From JAVWIF01 sp036639635 (GTDB lineage: Bacteria > Bacillota_I > Bacilli_A > Erysipelotrichales > Erysipelotrichaceae): DNA of 7,486 bases. The notes beneath the pieces were generated by a model. It saw only the letters and a list, made by a program, of their open reading frames with translations. It was not told the DNA's origin and made no database searches. Location of the stretch: positions 1 through 7,486 of the forward strand of contig JAVWIF010000074.1 in NCBI GenBank assembly GCA_036639635.1. The letters run 5' to 3'. Positions 1 to 5,538 of this stretch are shown here, one piece after another; position 1 is the first letter of the stretch, and each line of letters begins with the position of its first letter. The translations under genes were made by a program, and so were the position numbers.

Positions 1-49
<49 letters not shown>

Positions 50-70
50 ATATCCATCGAATGCCTATAT

Positions 71-99
71 ATAATACCATGCACGTATACTCGTGTCAA
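71..99 (-). promoter_or_regulatory. SigA-type promoter of the tRNA-Ile gene
   Basis: On the minus strand a perfect -35 box TTGACA (94-99) is separated by 17 nt from a -10 box TATTAT (71-76, 5 of 6 to consensus). The predicted start is the G near position 64, about 15 nt before the mature tRNA 5' end at 49. This near-consensus promoter fits a highly expressed stable RNA. Confidence 0.85.
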
Positions 100-128
100 C
101 CATTTTATTAACTTTTTTTGTAAACATT

Positions 129-815
129 TCAATTCAAAAAACGGAAGTATTCAACGATACTATCATAGAGTGATTTTGCAAGTTTTTCTTGATAACTATT
201 TGTAATTAAGAGAGAACGATCACTCTCATTTGATAAGAAACCACACTCAACAAGTGCACCTACTTTGCTCGTATTATTAAGAATATAATAATCACCTGAT
301 TTACTAGTCAACTTTGTATTCGTTAATATTTTAAAATGTTTTTGTAGTATATTCGCAAATGCTTTAGAAGCTTCACTATCTTGCTTGTAAAAAGCCAAAG
401 CACCTCTTGCACTTGGATTTGTAAATGAATTTAAATGGATACTAACAAATAAATCTATTTCATCATTGTTAATAATTGCTATTCTTTTTTTCATATCTTC
501 TTTTTTTCTATTTTTTGCTTTTAAACTAGCTAAATCATACATATCTTTTCTTGTAAGAACAACATGTGCACCTGCATTTTTTAAACGTGTTTCTAATTTC
601 TTTGTAATCTTTAAATTTATATCGTGTTCTTTTATTTGATTGCTATGTGCTCCCATATCTGGAATACCATGACCTGCATCAAGTACAATATTTACTCCAT
701 CTAATACTTTAAACACGTTATGTGCCATAACCTTACTCATATGAGAAACAAAGAAACTACCACATAACAAGGTACATAAAAAACATATTCCTAAAACAAT
801 CTTCTTCTTTTTCAT
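129..815 (-). CDS. cwlD: CwlD-like N-acetylmuramoyl-L-alanine amidase (spore cortex maturation)
   Basis: A 228-residue Amidase_3 family zinc enzyme. Residues 1-31 look like a signal peptide or N-terminal anchor: a KKKK start followed by a hydrophobic stretch. The family zinc ligands are visible as H49 in VLDAGHG, E63 in KEHDINL and H127 in SIHLNS, and the catalytic glutamate is E190 in ALVECGFLSN. The block DLASLKAKNRKKEDMKKR (residues 94-111) and the length match CwlD better than vegetative amidases. CwlD removes peptide side chains from cortex peptidoglycan so that muramic-delta-lactam can form, which germination lytic enzymes need. The start is supported by AGGTG 5 nt upstream. Loss of activity is not suggested: all active-site residues are present. 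The alternative is another secreted amidase of the same family; no SH3 or LysM wall-binding domain is present. It is followed by the tRNA gene with no convincing terminator between them. Confidence 0.85.
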   Translation of the reverse strand: MKKKKIVLGICFLCTLLCGSFFVSHMSKVMAHNVFKVLDGVNIVLDAGHGIPDMGAHSNQIKEHDINLKITKKLETRLKNAGAHVVLTRKDMYDLASLKAKNRKKEDMKKRIAIINNDEIDLFVSIHLNSFTNPSARGALAFYKQDSEASKAFANILQKHFKILTNTKLTSKSGDYYILNNTSKVGALVECGFLSNESDRSLLITNSYQEKLAKSLYDSIVEYFRFLN

Positions 816-830
816 TCCTTCACCTAATTA

Positions 831-857
831 AGTATATGAACTTAAAAGGGATAATTT
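831..857 (-). promoter_or_regulatory. Possible SigE-like promoter of cwlD
   Basis: On the minus strand CATATACT (831-838) matches the SigE -10 consensus CATACANT at 7 of 8 positions. AAATT (853-857), 14 nt upstream, matches the -35 core ATATT at 4 of 5. In Bacillus subtilis cwlD is transcribed by SigE and SigG, so this is plausible. The weak point is that the predicted start (near 824) falls on the Shine-Dalgarno sequence, leaving a leader of only about 10 nt. The upstream MerR gene could also read through, as no terminator is seen in the 44-nt gap. Confidence 0.35.
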
Positions 858-859
858 CA

Positions 860-1240
860 TTAAAGCTTTGTTAATTTATTTTCTTTTAACATGAGTCCAT
901 TTTCATAACGTTTAATTTTATAGTTTAAACGTTCTAGTGTTGTCTGCATAGCTTCTAATTTAATCGCTAATAAATCACGTTGTTCAATCAATAGTTTTTT
1001 TCTTGCATCAACACTACTATCACCTTCTTGAAAAAGTGTTACATATTCTATTAATGCTTCAATTGGTAAACCAGAAGAACGCATACATTTAATAAATTCT
1101 ACCCAGTTACAATCCTCTTCTAAATAATCACGGATACCCGATGATGTTCTATGAACAGTTGGTATTAAACCTATTCGTTCATAGTATCGCAATGTGTCTG
1201 CGCTTAATTCATATTTCTTACTTACTTCTGTAATTGTCAT
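860..1240 (-). CDS. MerR-family transcriptional activator, AdhR/NmlR-like
   Basis: A 126-residue MerR regulator. The N-terminal winged helix-turn-helix carries the family hallmark DTLRYYERIGLI (residues 15-26), followed by a RTSSGIRDY wing. A long C-terminal helix (about 77-115), rich in K, E and L, forms the dimerisation coiled coil. There is no metal-binding cysteine cluster. Instead C52 (FIKCMRSSG) sits at the position of the sensing cysteine of B. subtilis AdhR, which responds to aldehydes and other carbonyl electrophiles; a second cysteine is C44. The start is preceded by GTGGAGG with 9 nt spacing. It lies 29 nt downstream of the flavodoxin-fold reductase and is probably co-transcribed with it from the 19-bp-spacer promoter at 2001-2031, giving autoregulation. 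The family call is solid; the inducer is inferred. Confidence 0.85.
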   Translation of the reverse strand: MTITEVSKKYELSADTLRYYERIGLIPTVHRTSSGIRDYLEEDCNWVEFIKCMRSSGLPIEALIEYVTLFQEGDSSVDARKKLLIEQRDLLAIKLEAMQTTLERLNYKIKRYENGLMLKENKLTKL

Positions 1241-1269
1241 CTTTTCATACCTCCACTATCAGTATACCA

Positions 1270-1809
1270 CTAAACACCATATCCAAGTTCATAAGCTTCT
1301 TCCATAGCTTTACTCCCTTTAATACTTCCTCGTTTCCATGCACCTACTCCATACACAACGCCCTTTTCTAGTGCCCCTGGCAAACAATCTGTAAAACCCC
1401 TAAAACACTCTACCGTTCTCTCTAATGCTTCTCTACTTTCATCTGCAGCACTCATAATGAAATAGAACTCCTTATTTCTAATTTCTAAATATCTAGCAAC
1501 ACTACGATCAATCAACGTCTTCATTTGAGCATCAATCGTATAAAAATAAACAGGAGAAGCCATAACAATCACATCTGCTTCTATCATTTGTTTTAATATC
1601 TCCTCCATATCATCATGATGCACACATTCACCCTCATGCTCTTTACAAACATCGCAACCAATACAATACGCAATATGCTTATCTCTAACAAATACTTGTT
1701 CTACTATATTATCATTCATCATCGCACCATCAATAAAACTAGCACATAATAAATCCGTATTACCTAATGCTCTAGGACTTCCTGATAGTACTAAAACTCT
1801 CTTACTCAT
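1270..1809 (-). CDS. Flavodoxin-fold NAD(P)H-dependent FMN reductase / iron-sulfur flavoprotein-like
   Basis: A 179-residue flavodoxin-fold protein that begins MSKRVLVLSGSPRALGNT; GSPRALGNT (10-18) is the FMN-phosphate loop of the NADPH-dependent FMN reductase family, and SPVYF (85-89) plus AQMKTLIDRS form the second flavin/dimer region. A cysteine set C49-X2-C52-X2-C55-X6-C62 fits the compact motif CX2CX2CX4-7C that binds a 4Fe-4S cluster in archaeal Isf proteins, so it may be an iron-sulfur flavoprotein rather than a simple reductase. I chose the ATG at 1809 because it follows AGAGG and starts the conserved first beta strand. An in-frame ATG at 1905 would add 32 non-homologous-looking basic residues and has no ribosome site. 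Its likely role is reduction of quinones, nitro compounds or other electrophiles, inferred from the flavin fold and the adjacent AdhR-like regulator. Confidence 0.8.
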   Translation of the reverse strand: MSKRVLVLSGSPRALGNTDLLCASFIDGAMMNDNIVEQVFVRDKHIAYCIGCDVCKEHEGECVHHDDMEEILKQMIEADVIVMASPVYFYTIDAQMKTLIDRSVARYLEIRNKEFYFIMSAADESREALERTVECFRGFTDCLPGALEKGVVYGVGAWKRGSIKGSKAMEEAYELGYGV

Positions 1810-1994
1810 ATACTTCTTCCTCTTCTTTCTTCTAGATAGATTATCCTTACTATAAATATATAGCGATGGTATAGTACAGCAATAATCTCTTGTGTGATGA
1901 ACCATCTAATTTGCCAACCCTAAGGTAACATTCTTTCTTTCTGGAAGCAATTCACATTATGAATTTCTTCATTGCTCTTTCCTCCTTTGTTTCC
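1810..1994 (-). other. Structured 5' leader of the reductase-MerR transcript
   Basis: This is the expected untranslated leader between the start predicted from the promoter at 2001-2031 (near 1994) and the reductase start codon at 1809. It holds a strong ribosome site followed by a 6-codon ORF (1952-1972) within a hairpin (1944-1970), a further three-codon ATG-TTA-CCT-TAG ORF around 1921-1932, and the weaker ribosome site of the reductase. No Rho-independent terminator is visible. It could be a regulatory leader or the scar of a deleted first gene; I cannot tell which from this sequence. Confidence 0.5.
1952..1972 (-). CDS. Mini-ORF of 6 codons (MKKFIM) with strong ribosome site
   Basis: On the minus strand AAAGGAGG (1981-1988) is followed after 8 nt by ATG AAG AAA TTC ATA ATG and TGA. 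This is the best ribosome site in the redox unit, yet it serves only six codons. The ORF lies inside a hairpin: GAAG pairs with CTTC, then an A/G mismatch, then AATTCA pairs with TGAATT around the loop TAATG (1944-1970). It could be a leader peptide controlling downstream translation, or the 5' end of a lost gene. I do not recognise the peptide. Confidence 0.4.
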   Translation of the reverse strand: MKKFIM

Positions 1995-2000
1995 ATGATA

Positions 2001-2031
2001 AGCTTATCACTTAGAGCAAGCTCTAAGTCAA
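2001..2031 (-). promoter_or_regulatory. MerR-type promoter with 19-bp spacer and operator dyad
   Basis: On the minus strand the -35 box TTGACT (2026-2031) is followed after 19 nt by TAAGCT (2001-2006). The over-long 19-bp spacer is typical of promoters that MerR-family activators bind and underwind. Within it is the dyad CTTAGAGC-AA-GCTCTAAG as read on the plus strand (2010-2027), an 18-bp near-perfect palindrome centred between the boxes, as expected for the operator. It drives the reductase and merR genes; the cognate protein is almost certainly the MerR encoded at 860-1240. The -10 box itself is weak, which suits an activator-dependent promoter. Confidence 0.75.
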
Positions 2032-2034
2032 GCA

Positions 2035-2054
2035 CTATTTATTTTCATAAATAG
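2035..2054. repeat. AT-rich inverted repeat between divergent promoters
   Basis: CTATTTAT (2035-2042), a TTTC loop, and ATAAATAG (2047-2054) form a perfect 8-bp inverted repeat. It starts 4 nt beyond the -35 box of the MerR-type promoter and about 30 nt upstream of the -10 region of the plus-strand spore operon. No T-tract follows on either strand, so it is not a terminator. It may be a protein-binding site; no function is shown. Confidence 0.4.
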
Positions 2055-2066
2055 GCAAACTTCCCT

Positions 2067-2093
2067 ATCTTTCCAAAGTTTTTTTCATACCCT
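2067..2093 (+). promoter_or_regulatory. Possible SigE-like promoter of the spore-type operon
   Basis: CATACCCT (2086-2093) matches the SigE -10 consensus CATACANT at 7 of 8 positions, and ATCTT (2067-2071), 14 nt upstream, matches ATATT at 4 of 5. The geometry is identical to the candidate upstream of cwlD. CATACCCTA also fits the SigK -10 pattern CATANNNTA, but no AC element lies at the right distance. A SigA-like TATAAT overlaps at 2093-2098. All of these would place the start near 2100-2105, very close to the coding region. Confidence 0.35.
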
Positions 2094-2096
2094 ATA

Positions 2097-2510
2097 ATGG
2101 AGGTGATGGGTATCACTACAGGAACAATTAGCGTACTCGTACAAGACGAACGTAACTTACCAATTCATAAAGCTATCGTAAACATATATAAAGCAAGTGA
2201 TGAAAATCCTTGTCTCATTAGCACCCATACCACAAATCTATTCGGATTATGTGAGCGTATTGTTTTAGAAGCGCCATCAGAAAATCTTTCATTAGATAAA
2301 AACGAAACAACTAAGCCTTATGAAACATACACATTAGAAATAATTAAAAATGGATATGATATCGAATTACGTGTAGGTGTTCAAATATTTTCTAACATCC
2401 ATTCAACAATTGATATTATTTTATACCCTTATATTTATCAACCGAATAAAAACGTCCTTGTGATAGAACCACATAAATTATTTAATAGAGAAGGTGTTGT
2501 AGATGCTTGA
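2097..2510 (+). CDS. Small transthyretin/CarboxypepD_reg-like beta-sandwich protein
   Basis: Up to 137 residues with alternating beta strands: TGTISVLVQD, then PIHKAIVNIYKA, a turn with TNLFGLCERIVLEAP, YETYTLEIIKNGY, and HSTIDIILYPYI. This is the pattern of carboxypeptidase regulatory-like (transthyretin-fold) domains, in which PI..A.V.IY and the later G-Y are characteristic. There is no signal peptide and no catalytic motif, so it is probably structural or adhesive. Its stop overlaps the next start by 8 nt (ATGCTTGA), showing translational coupling with the peptidoglycan-binding gene. The start is unclear: the only Shine-Dalgarno sequence, GGAGGTG (2099-2105), overlaps both ATG candidates at 2097 and 2106. 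Initiation at 2106 or at the non-standard ATC at 2112 is possible. The domain call is by pattern only. Confidence 0.7.
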   Translation: MEVMGITTGTISVLVQDERNLPIHKAIVNIYKASDENPCLISTHTTNLFGLCERIVLEAPSENLSLDKNETTKPYETYTLEIIKNGYDIELRVGVQIFSNIHSTIDIILYPYIYQPNKNVLVIEPHKLFNREGVVDA

Positions 2511-3567
2511 GAAAATTATTATTCCAAAAAAAATCACAGTCCATTTAGGTAGACCATCTTCATCTGCTGAAAACGTAAGCGTTGATTTTATTTATTATAT
2601 TAAAAACGTTTGTTCCTCAGAAGTCTATCCCACTTGGCCATATGAAGCTTTGCGTGCTAATATTTGGTGTCAAATTTCTTTAGCATTAAATCGCGTATAT
2701 ACTGAATGGTATCGTGCACGTGGTTATAATTTTGATATTACCAATTCTACAGCATTTGACCAAGCATTTGTAAAAGGTCGTAATATTTATGAAAACATGG
2801 CGCTTATTGTTGATGAGGTATTTGAGCAATTTCTACAAAAGCCCTTTTATCGCGAACCTTTTTATTCTGAATATTGTGATGGAAAAAGAGCACAATGTCC
2901 TGGTTTAAAACAGTGGGGTACACTTGATTTGGCAAAACGTGGCTATAATTCTAATAAAATTATACAGTATTATTATGGTTCTACCATACAATTCAAGCAA
3001 TCAAAAAATAGGCAAACAATTACCTCTTCATACCCGGGTACTCCTTTACGATTTGGCTCTGAAGGGAATGATGTTTTTATCATACAAGAATTGTTAAATG
3101 GTATTGCTGTAAACTATCCTAATATCAATCTTATTTATCCTCCTAATGCTTATTTCGGGCAAAGCACAACAAGTGCCGTCAAAACTTTTCAAAAACAATT
3201 TAACTTAAGTGTGGATGGTATCGTTGGAGGAGCTACCTGGAATGAATTATCAAAAATATATGTTGCAGTAAGAAAGCTAGCTGAATTAAGTAGTATTGGA
3301 AGACTAGAAGGTTACTTTACTGGGCTTTGGACAGGGAAGCTTCTTCGTTATGGAGACAAAGGTATTGAAGTACAACAAGCTCAATATTTTTTGTCAATCA
3401 TTTCTACACAATATAATAGCATCCCTAATGTTTCCATTGATAGCCGTTTTGGTCCTGGTCTTAAAAGATCAGTGATTGCTTTTCAAAATGAATTTGGTTT
3501 GCTTCCAGATGGTCTCATTGGTCAACTCACTTGGAATGAAATATTTGAGGTTTACTCTTCTATTTAA
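2503..3567 (+). CDS. SpoIID-like domain fused to two peptidoglycan-binding domains
   Basis: A 354-residue protein without signal peptide. Residues about 30-165 resemble SpoIID: YIKNVCSSEVYPTWPYEALRA corresponds to the SpoIID VxxxEMPxxxxxEALKA block, with E40 at the position of the catalytic glutamate of that lytic transglycosylase family. NFDITNSTAFDQAF and LKQWGTLDLAKRGYNSNKII resemble its later conserved blocks (DxTxxxxxQ and MSQxGAxxMAxxGxxxxEIL). Two PG_binding_1 domains follow: about 181-250 (LRFGSEGNDV, AVKTFQKQFNLSVDGIVGGATW) and about 281-348 (LRYGDKGIEV, SVIAFQNEFGLLPDGLIGQLTW). Cysteines C37, C56, C125 and C132 are unusual for a SpoIID domain. It is coupled to the upstream beta-sandwich gene by an 8-nt overlap, with AAGGTG before the ATG. 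A role in spore-wall remodelling or attachment is likely by family; the exact activity is unproven. Confidence 0.8.
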   Translation: MLEKIIIPKKITVHLGRPSSSAENVSVDFIYYIKNVCSSEVYPTWPYEALRANIWCQISLALNRVYTEWYRARGYNFDITNSTAFDQAFVKGRNIYENMALIVDEVFEQFLQKPFYREPFYSEYCDGKRAQCPGLKQWGTLDLAKRGYNSNKIIQYYYGSTIQFKQSKNRQTITSSYPGTPLRFGSEGNDVFIIQELLNGIAVNYPNINLIYPPNAYFGQSTTSAVKTFQKQFNLSVDGIVGGATWNELSKIYVAVRKLAELSSIGRLEGYFTGLWTGKLLRYGDKGIEVQQAQYFLSIISTQYNSIPNVSIDSRFGPGLKRSVIAFQNEFGLLPDGLIGQLTWNEIFEVYSSI

Positions 3568-3899
3568 CTTCCTATTTGCTTTTTTATTCGTATCTAAAAG
3601 TGCAATATATTGTTTGTCTTATGCACTTAATTTAAAACCAAGATATTAAAATTTCCTTTCATTCTTACACGATGTGTAGCATTTACTAACCTAACAATTG
3701 TTTTATAGTATTTATTTGCACTAAACCGACAACGTTTCTTTATAAAACATCTTTTTACCTTCATAACCGTTTTTCTCTTAATACTCCAACTTCCATTATC
3801 TATATTGTTTGCACGACTTAGAAAATGTTGTTTTATTTACGAAGTGAATCACAGAATTCAACGATTTTTGTTTATAGTGTGGAGATTACTAGTAAACTA

Positions 3900-3929
3900 A
3901 GGATGCATGTATAATGCGTCCTTTTTTTT
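3900..3929 (+). terminator. Rho-independent terminator, plus strand
   Basis: AGGATGCAT (3900-3908) pairs with ATGCGTCCT (3914-3922) over nine base pairs with one T-G wobble, around the loop GTATA, and is followed by a run of T ending at 3929. It points in the plus direction and probably ends the spore-type operon, but lies about 330 nt after that operon's last stop codon. On the minus strand no T-run follows, so it is not bidirectional. Confidence 0.85.
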
Positions 3930-3930
3930 A

Positions 3931-4115
3931 AAGAAAAACTAATTAGATAGAATAATAACTAGTTACATGATGGGGATAAAATGTGGTTAAACACTCTATT
4001 ATAGCTATAAAGTTTATTAATCTTCACAACTAATTTCATACACATCAAAATAAGCTTTTTCCCATATCATCCTTTCCTATTTTTCATTATTCTTTGTTTT
4101 CAATAAAAAAGCAGA
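3931..4115. repeat. Diverged direct repeat, copy R1 (downstream of the ATPase)
   Basis: This segment is collinear with 5539-5697. The clearest blocks are 4093-4115 versus 5675-5697 (20 of 23 identical, TTTgTTTTCAatAAAAAAGCAGA with differences in lower case) and 3939-3980 versus 5547-5588 (29 of 42 identical, ungapped). Between them the minus strands share GG(A)TGATA, GGGAA and TATGAAATT in the same order. The two copies bracket the ATPase gene. Similarity was counted by eye. Confidence 0.6.
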
Positions 4116-4141
4116 CACAATCTTATTAAAATGGCCTACCT
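4105..4141 (-). terminator. Weak terminator-like hairpin after the ATPase gene
   Basis: On the minus strand AGGTAGGC can pair with GTCTGCTT only with several G-U wobbles, around a 17-nt loop, before TTTTTT (4105-4110). It corresponds in position to the clear terminator after fic in the other repeat copy, so it may be a decayed version. It may not function. Confidence 0.25.
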
Positions 4142-4221
4142 TTCTTCTCTAATACATTTGATATTATATAAAATTTATACTGTAAGCTATACAAATATAA
4201 ACACATCTTCACTTATAAATA

Positions 4222-5448
4222 TCATATAACATGAACCGATAAAACATATACATCATTCTTTAATGGATAATTTTTTTCTGTATTGCATAGTATACAAGAT
4301 TCTTTAATTCTGTATTGGCTTTTTCCCAATTGTTTGAATGCTGCTACATCTGTCAAATTGAAACTAACACCTTTTTTTACTTCTACTAATGTTAATTCTG
4401 CATTAGATAATAATACCAAATCTATCTCACTTTGTTCAGAATCTCGATAATAATAAGCATCAAAATCCAAATTGTTATTTAAATAACTTTTGCGTATTTC
4501 ATTTACTGCAAATGTCTCCATGAAAGCTCCAGCAAAATTACTTGCAAGTAAAGTTTCTGGATCTTTGAGTTTCACAAGATAGCATGCAAGCCCAGTATCT
4601 GTAAAATAAACTTTAGGAGCTTTTACAACTCTTTTCTTTATAGAACTTTCATTATAAGGCTGCAATAGGAATATAAGACCACTTGCCTGCAGTACAGAAA
4701 TCCATTCTTTGATTGTCACAGCACTTACTTCAATTTCTTTTGATAATGAACTATAATTAATCTGCTGAGATGTTATACTTGCAAGAACCTGCATGAAATT
4801 ATGAAACTTTAACTTATCTTTAATATTGATTATTTCAGAAACATCCCTATCAATATACGTATTTACATAATCTGAGTAATACTTTTCCGTTGGATGATCT
4901 TGTCTATTATATAGTTCAGGATAATAGCCACGATGAATCTGTTTGAATAAAGTATTGATATCCTTAAATGCAAAGTCTTTCTTCAATGTTTCCATATCAA
5001 CTTTGAATGGCCTTTCCTCAGTTCCTCTGATTTCATTTGCAGATAAAGGTGTCATATTAATAATGGTTGCTCGTCCTGCTAGCGACTGCGTTACACCTTT
5101 CATCATTTGAAACTGTTGAGAACCAGTCAATATAAAAAGACCTGTTGATTTTTTATTTTTAAATCTTGTTTCATTGCAAATTGCTTCGATAACTTCCAAT
5201 AAAATAGGAGCATATTGTATCTCATCTATAATCAATGGATATCCGTGGTATTGAATAAAAAGTTTTGGATCTTCTACTGCCATCCTTCTGTTATCTATAT
5301 CGTCAAGAGAAACATAATTGAATTCATACTCTTCCATCAATGATTCAACAATTGTGGACTTTCCAACTTGCCTTGCCCCAGTTATTATAATAACTGGATA
5401 TAAATTCAAAGAGTCAATAATGTATTTTCGTATTGTTCTTTTAATCAT
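4222..5448 (-). CDS. AAA+ ATPase with C-terminal DUF4143 domain
   Basis: A 408-residue ATPase of the AAA_14/DUF4143 architecture common in bacteria and archaea. It has Walker A GARQVGKST (24-32), Walker B LIIDEIQ (72-78), a sensor-1 LTGSQQ (107-112) and AGR at 123-125. Conserved YYPELY (174-179) and YVNTYIDRDV (193-202) lead into a winged-helix-like part (about 215-270, with INYSSLSKEIEVSAVTIKEW). The C-terminal end carries SEIDLVLL (340-347) and VEVKKG (355-360), the D...ExK pattern of the PD-(D/E)XK nuclease-like fold. No membrane segment is seen. The biological role of the family is not settled, and none is claimed here. GAGG sits 7 nt before the ATG, and an extended -10 promoter lies about 50 nt upstream, so it is its own transcription unit. 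It is flanked by repeat copies R1 and R2, suggesting it moved as a cassette. Confidence 0.9.
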   Translation of the reverse strand: MIKRTIRKYIIDSLNLYPVIIITGARQVGKSTIVESLMEEYEFNYVSLDDIDNRRMAVEDPKLFIQYHGYPLIIDEIQYAPILLEVIEAICNETRFKNKKSTGLFILTGSQQFQMMKGVTQSLAGRATIINMTPLSANEIRGTEERPFKVDMETLKKDFAFKDINTLFKQIHRGYYPELYNRQDHPTEKYYSDYVNTYIDRDVSEIINIKDKLKFHNFMQVLASITSQQINYSSLSKEIEVSAVTIKEWISVLQASGLIFLLQPYNESSIKKRVVKAPKVYFTDTGLACYLVKLKDPETLLASNFAGAFMETFAVNEIRKSYLNNNLDFDAYYYRDSEQSEIDLVLLSNAELTLVEVKKGVSFNLTDVAAFKQLGKSQYRIKESCILCNTEKNYPLKNDVYVLSVHVI

Positions 5449-5499
5449 CCTTTTTCCTCTTTCTACAAATCAAAAGCACAACTTTATATTTGTAAAAAA

Positions 5500-5508
5500 A
5501 TTATAACA
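5500..5508 (-). promoter_or_regulatory. Extended -10 promoter of the ATPase gene
   Basis: The minus strand reads TGT-TATAAT, a perfect -10 box (5500-5505) with the TG extension (5507-5508). The -35 region 17 nt upstream, TAGTAA (5523-5528), is poor, as extended -10 promoters tolerate. The predicted start is near 5493, giving a leader of about 45 nt with a ribosome site just before the ATG. Confidence 0.65.
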
Positions 5509-5538
5509 TGTTATTTATCATATTACTATTCATTCTTT

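Larger units (their letters stand above)
3568..4221. other. 654-bp intergenic region without a convincing gene
   Basis: This AT-rich stretch between the plus-strand operon and the minus-strand ATPase contains a strong plus-strand terminator (3900-3929), one copy of a diverged direct repeat (about 3931-4115), and a weak terminator-like hairpin (4105-4141) downstream of the ATPase. Two perfect 10-bp palindromes, TTACTAGTAA (3886-3895) and TAACTAGTTA (3956-3965), flank the terminator. Short minus-strand ORFs at 3627-3764 (45 aa, basic) and 4017-4070 (17 aa) were considered but are not supported as genes. Confidence 0.7.

Noticed and set aside
1810..1905. N-terminal extension of the flavodoxin-fold reductase from ATG 1905
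   Set aside because: No ribosome site precedes it, the 32 extra residues do not resemble the family, and the conserved first strand begins at ATG 1809 with its own ribosome site.
1810..1972. Remnant of an aldo/keto reductase or similar first gene in the redox leader
   Set aside because: A short VTLG-like stretch in one frame is too little evidence, and frames are closed; kept only as an alternative explanation for the mini-ORF.
3599..3629. Hairpin AAGTGCA/TGCACTT just after the plus-strand operon as a terminator
   Set aside because: Seven base pairs with a 17-nt loop and no T-run on the plus strand; the hairpin at 3900-3929 is far better.
3627..3764. 45-codon basic minus-strand ORF (starts MKVKRCFIKKR)
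   Set aside because: No well-placed ribosome site or promoter and no recognisable family; short ORFs like this are common by chance in AT-rich spacers.
4017..4070. 17-codon minus-strand ORF (MIWEKAYFDVYEISCED) resembling a short RiPP-type precursor
   Set aside because: It has a passable ribosome site, but lies within repeat R1, the aligned part of R2 does not keep the frame, and no modifying enzyme is nearby.
5318..5506. Plus-strand ORF over the ATPase 5' end
   Set aside because: Antisense shadow of the ATPase Walker A region and its promoter.
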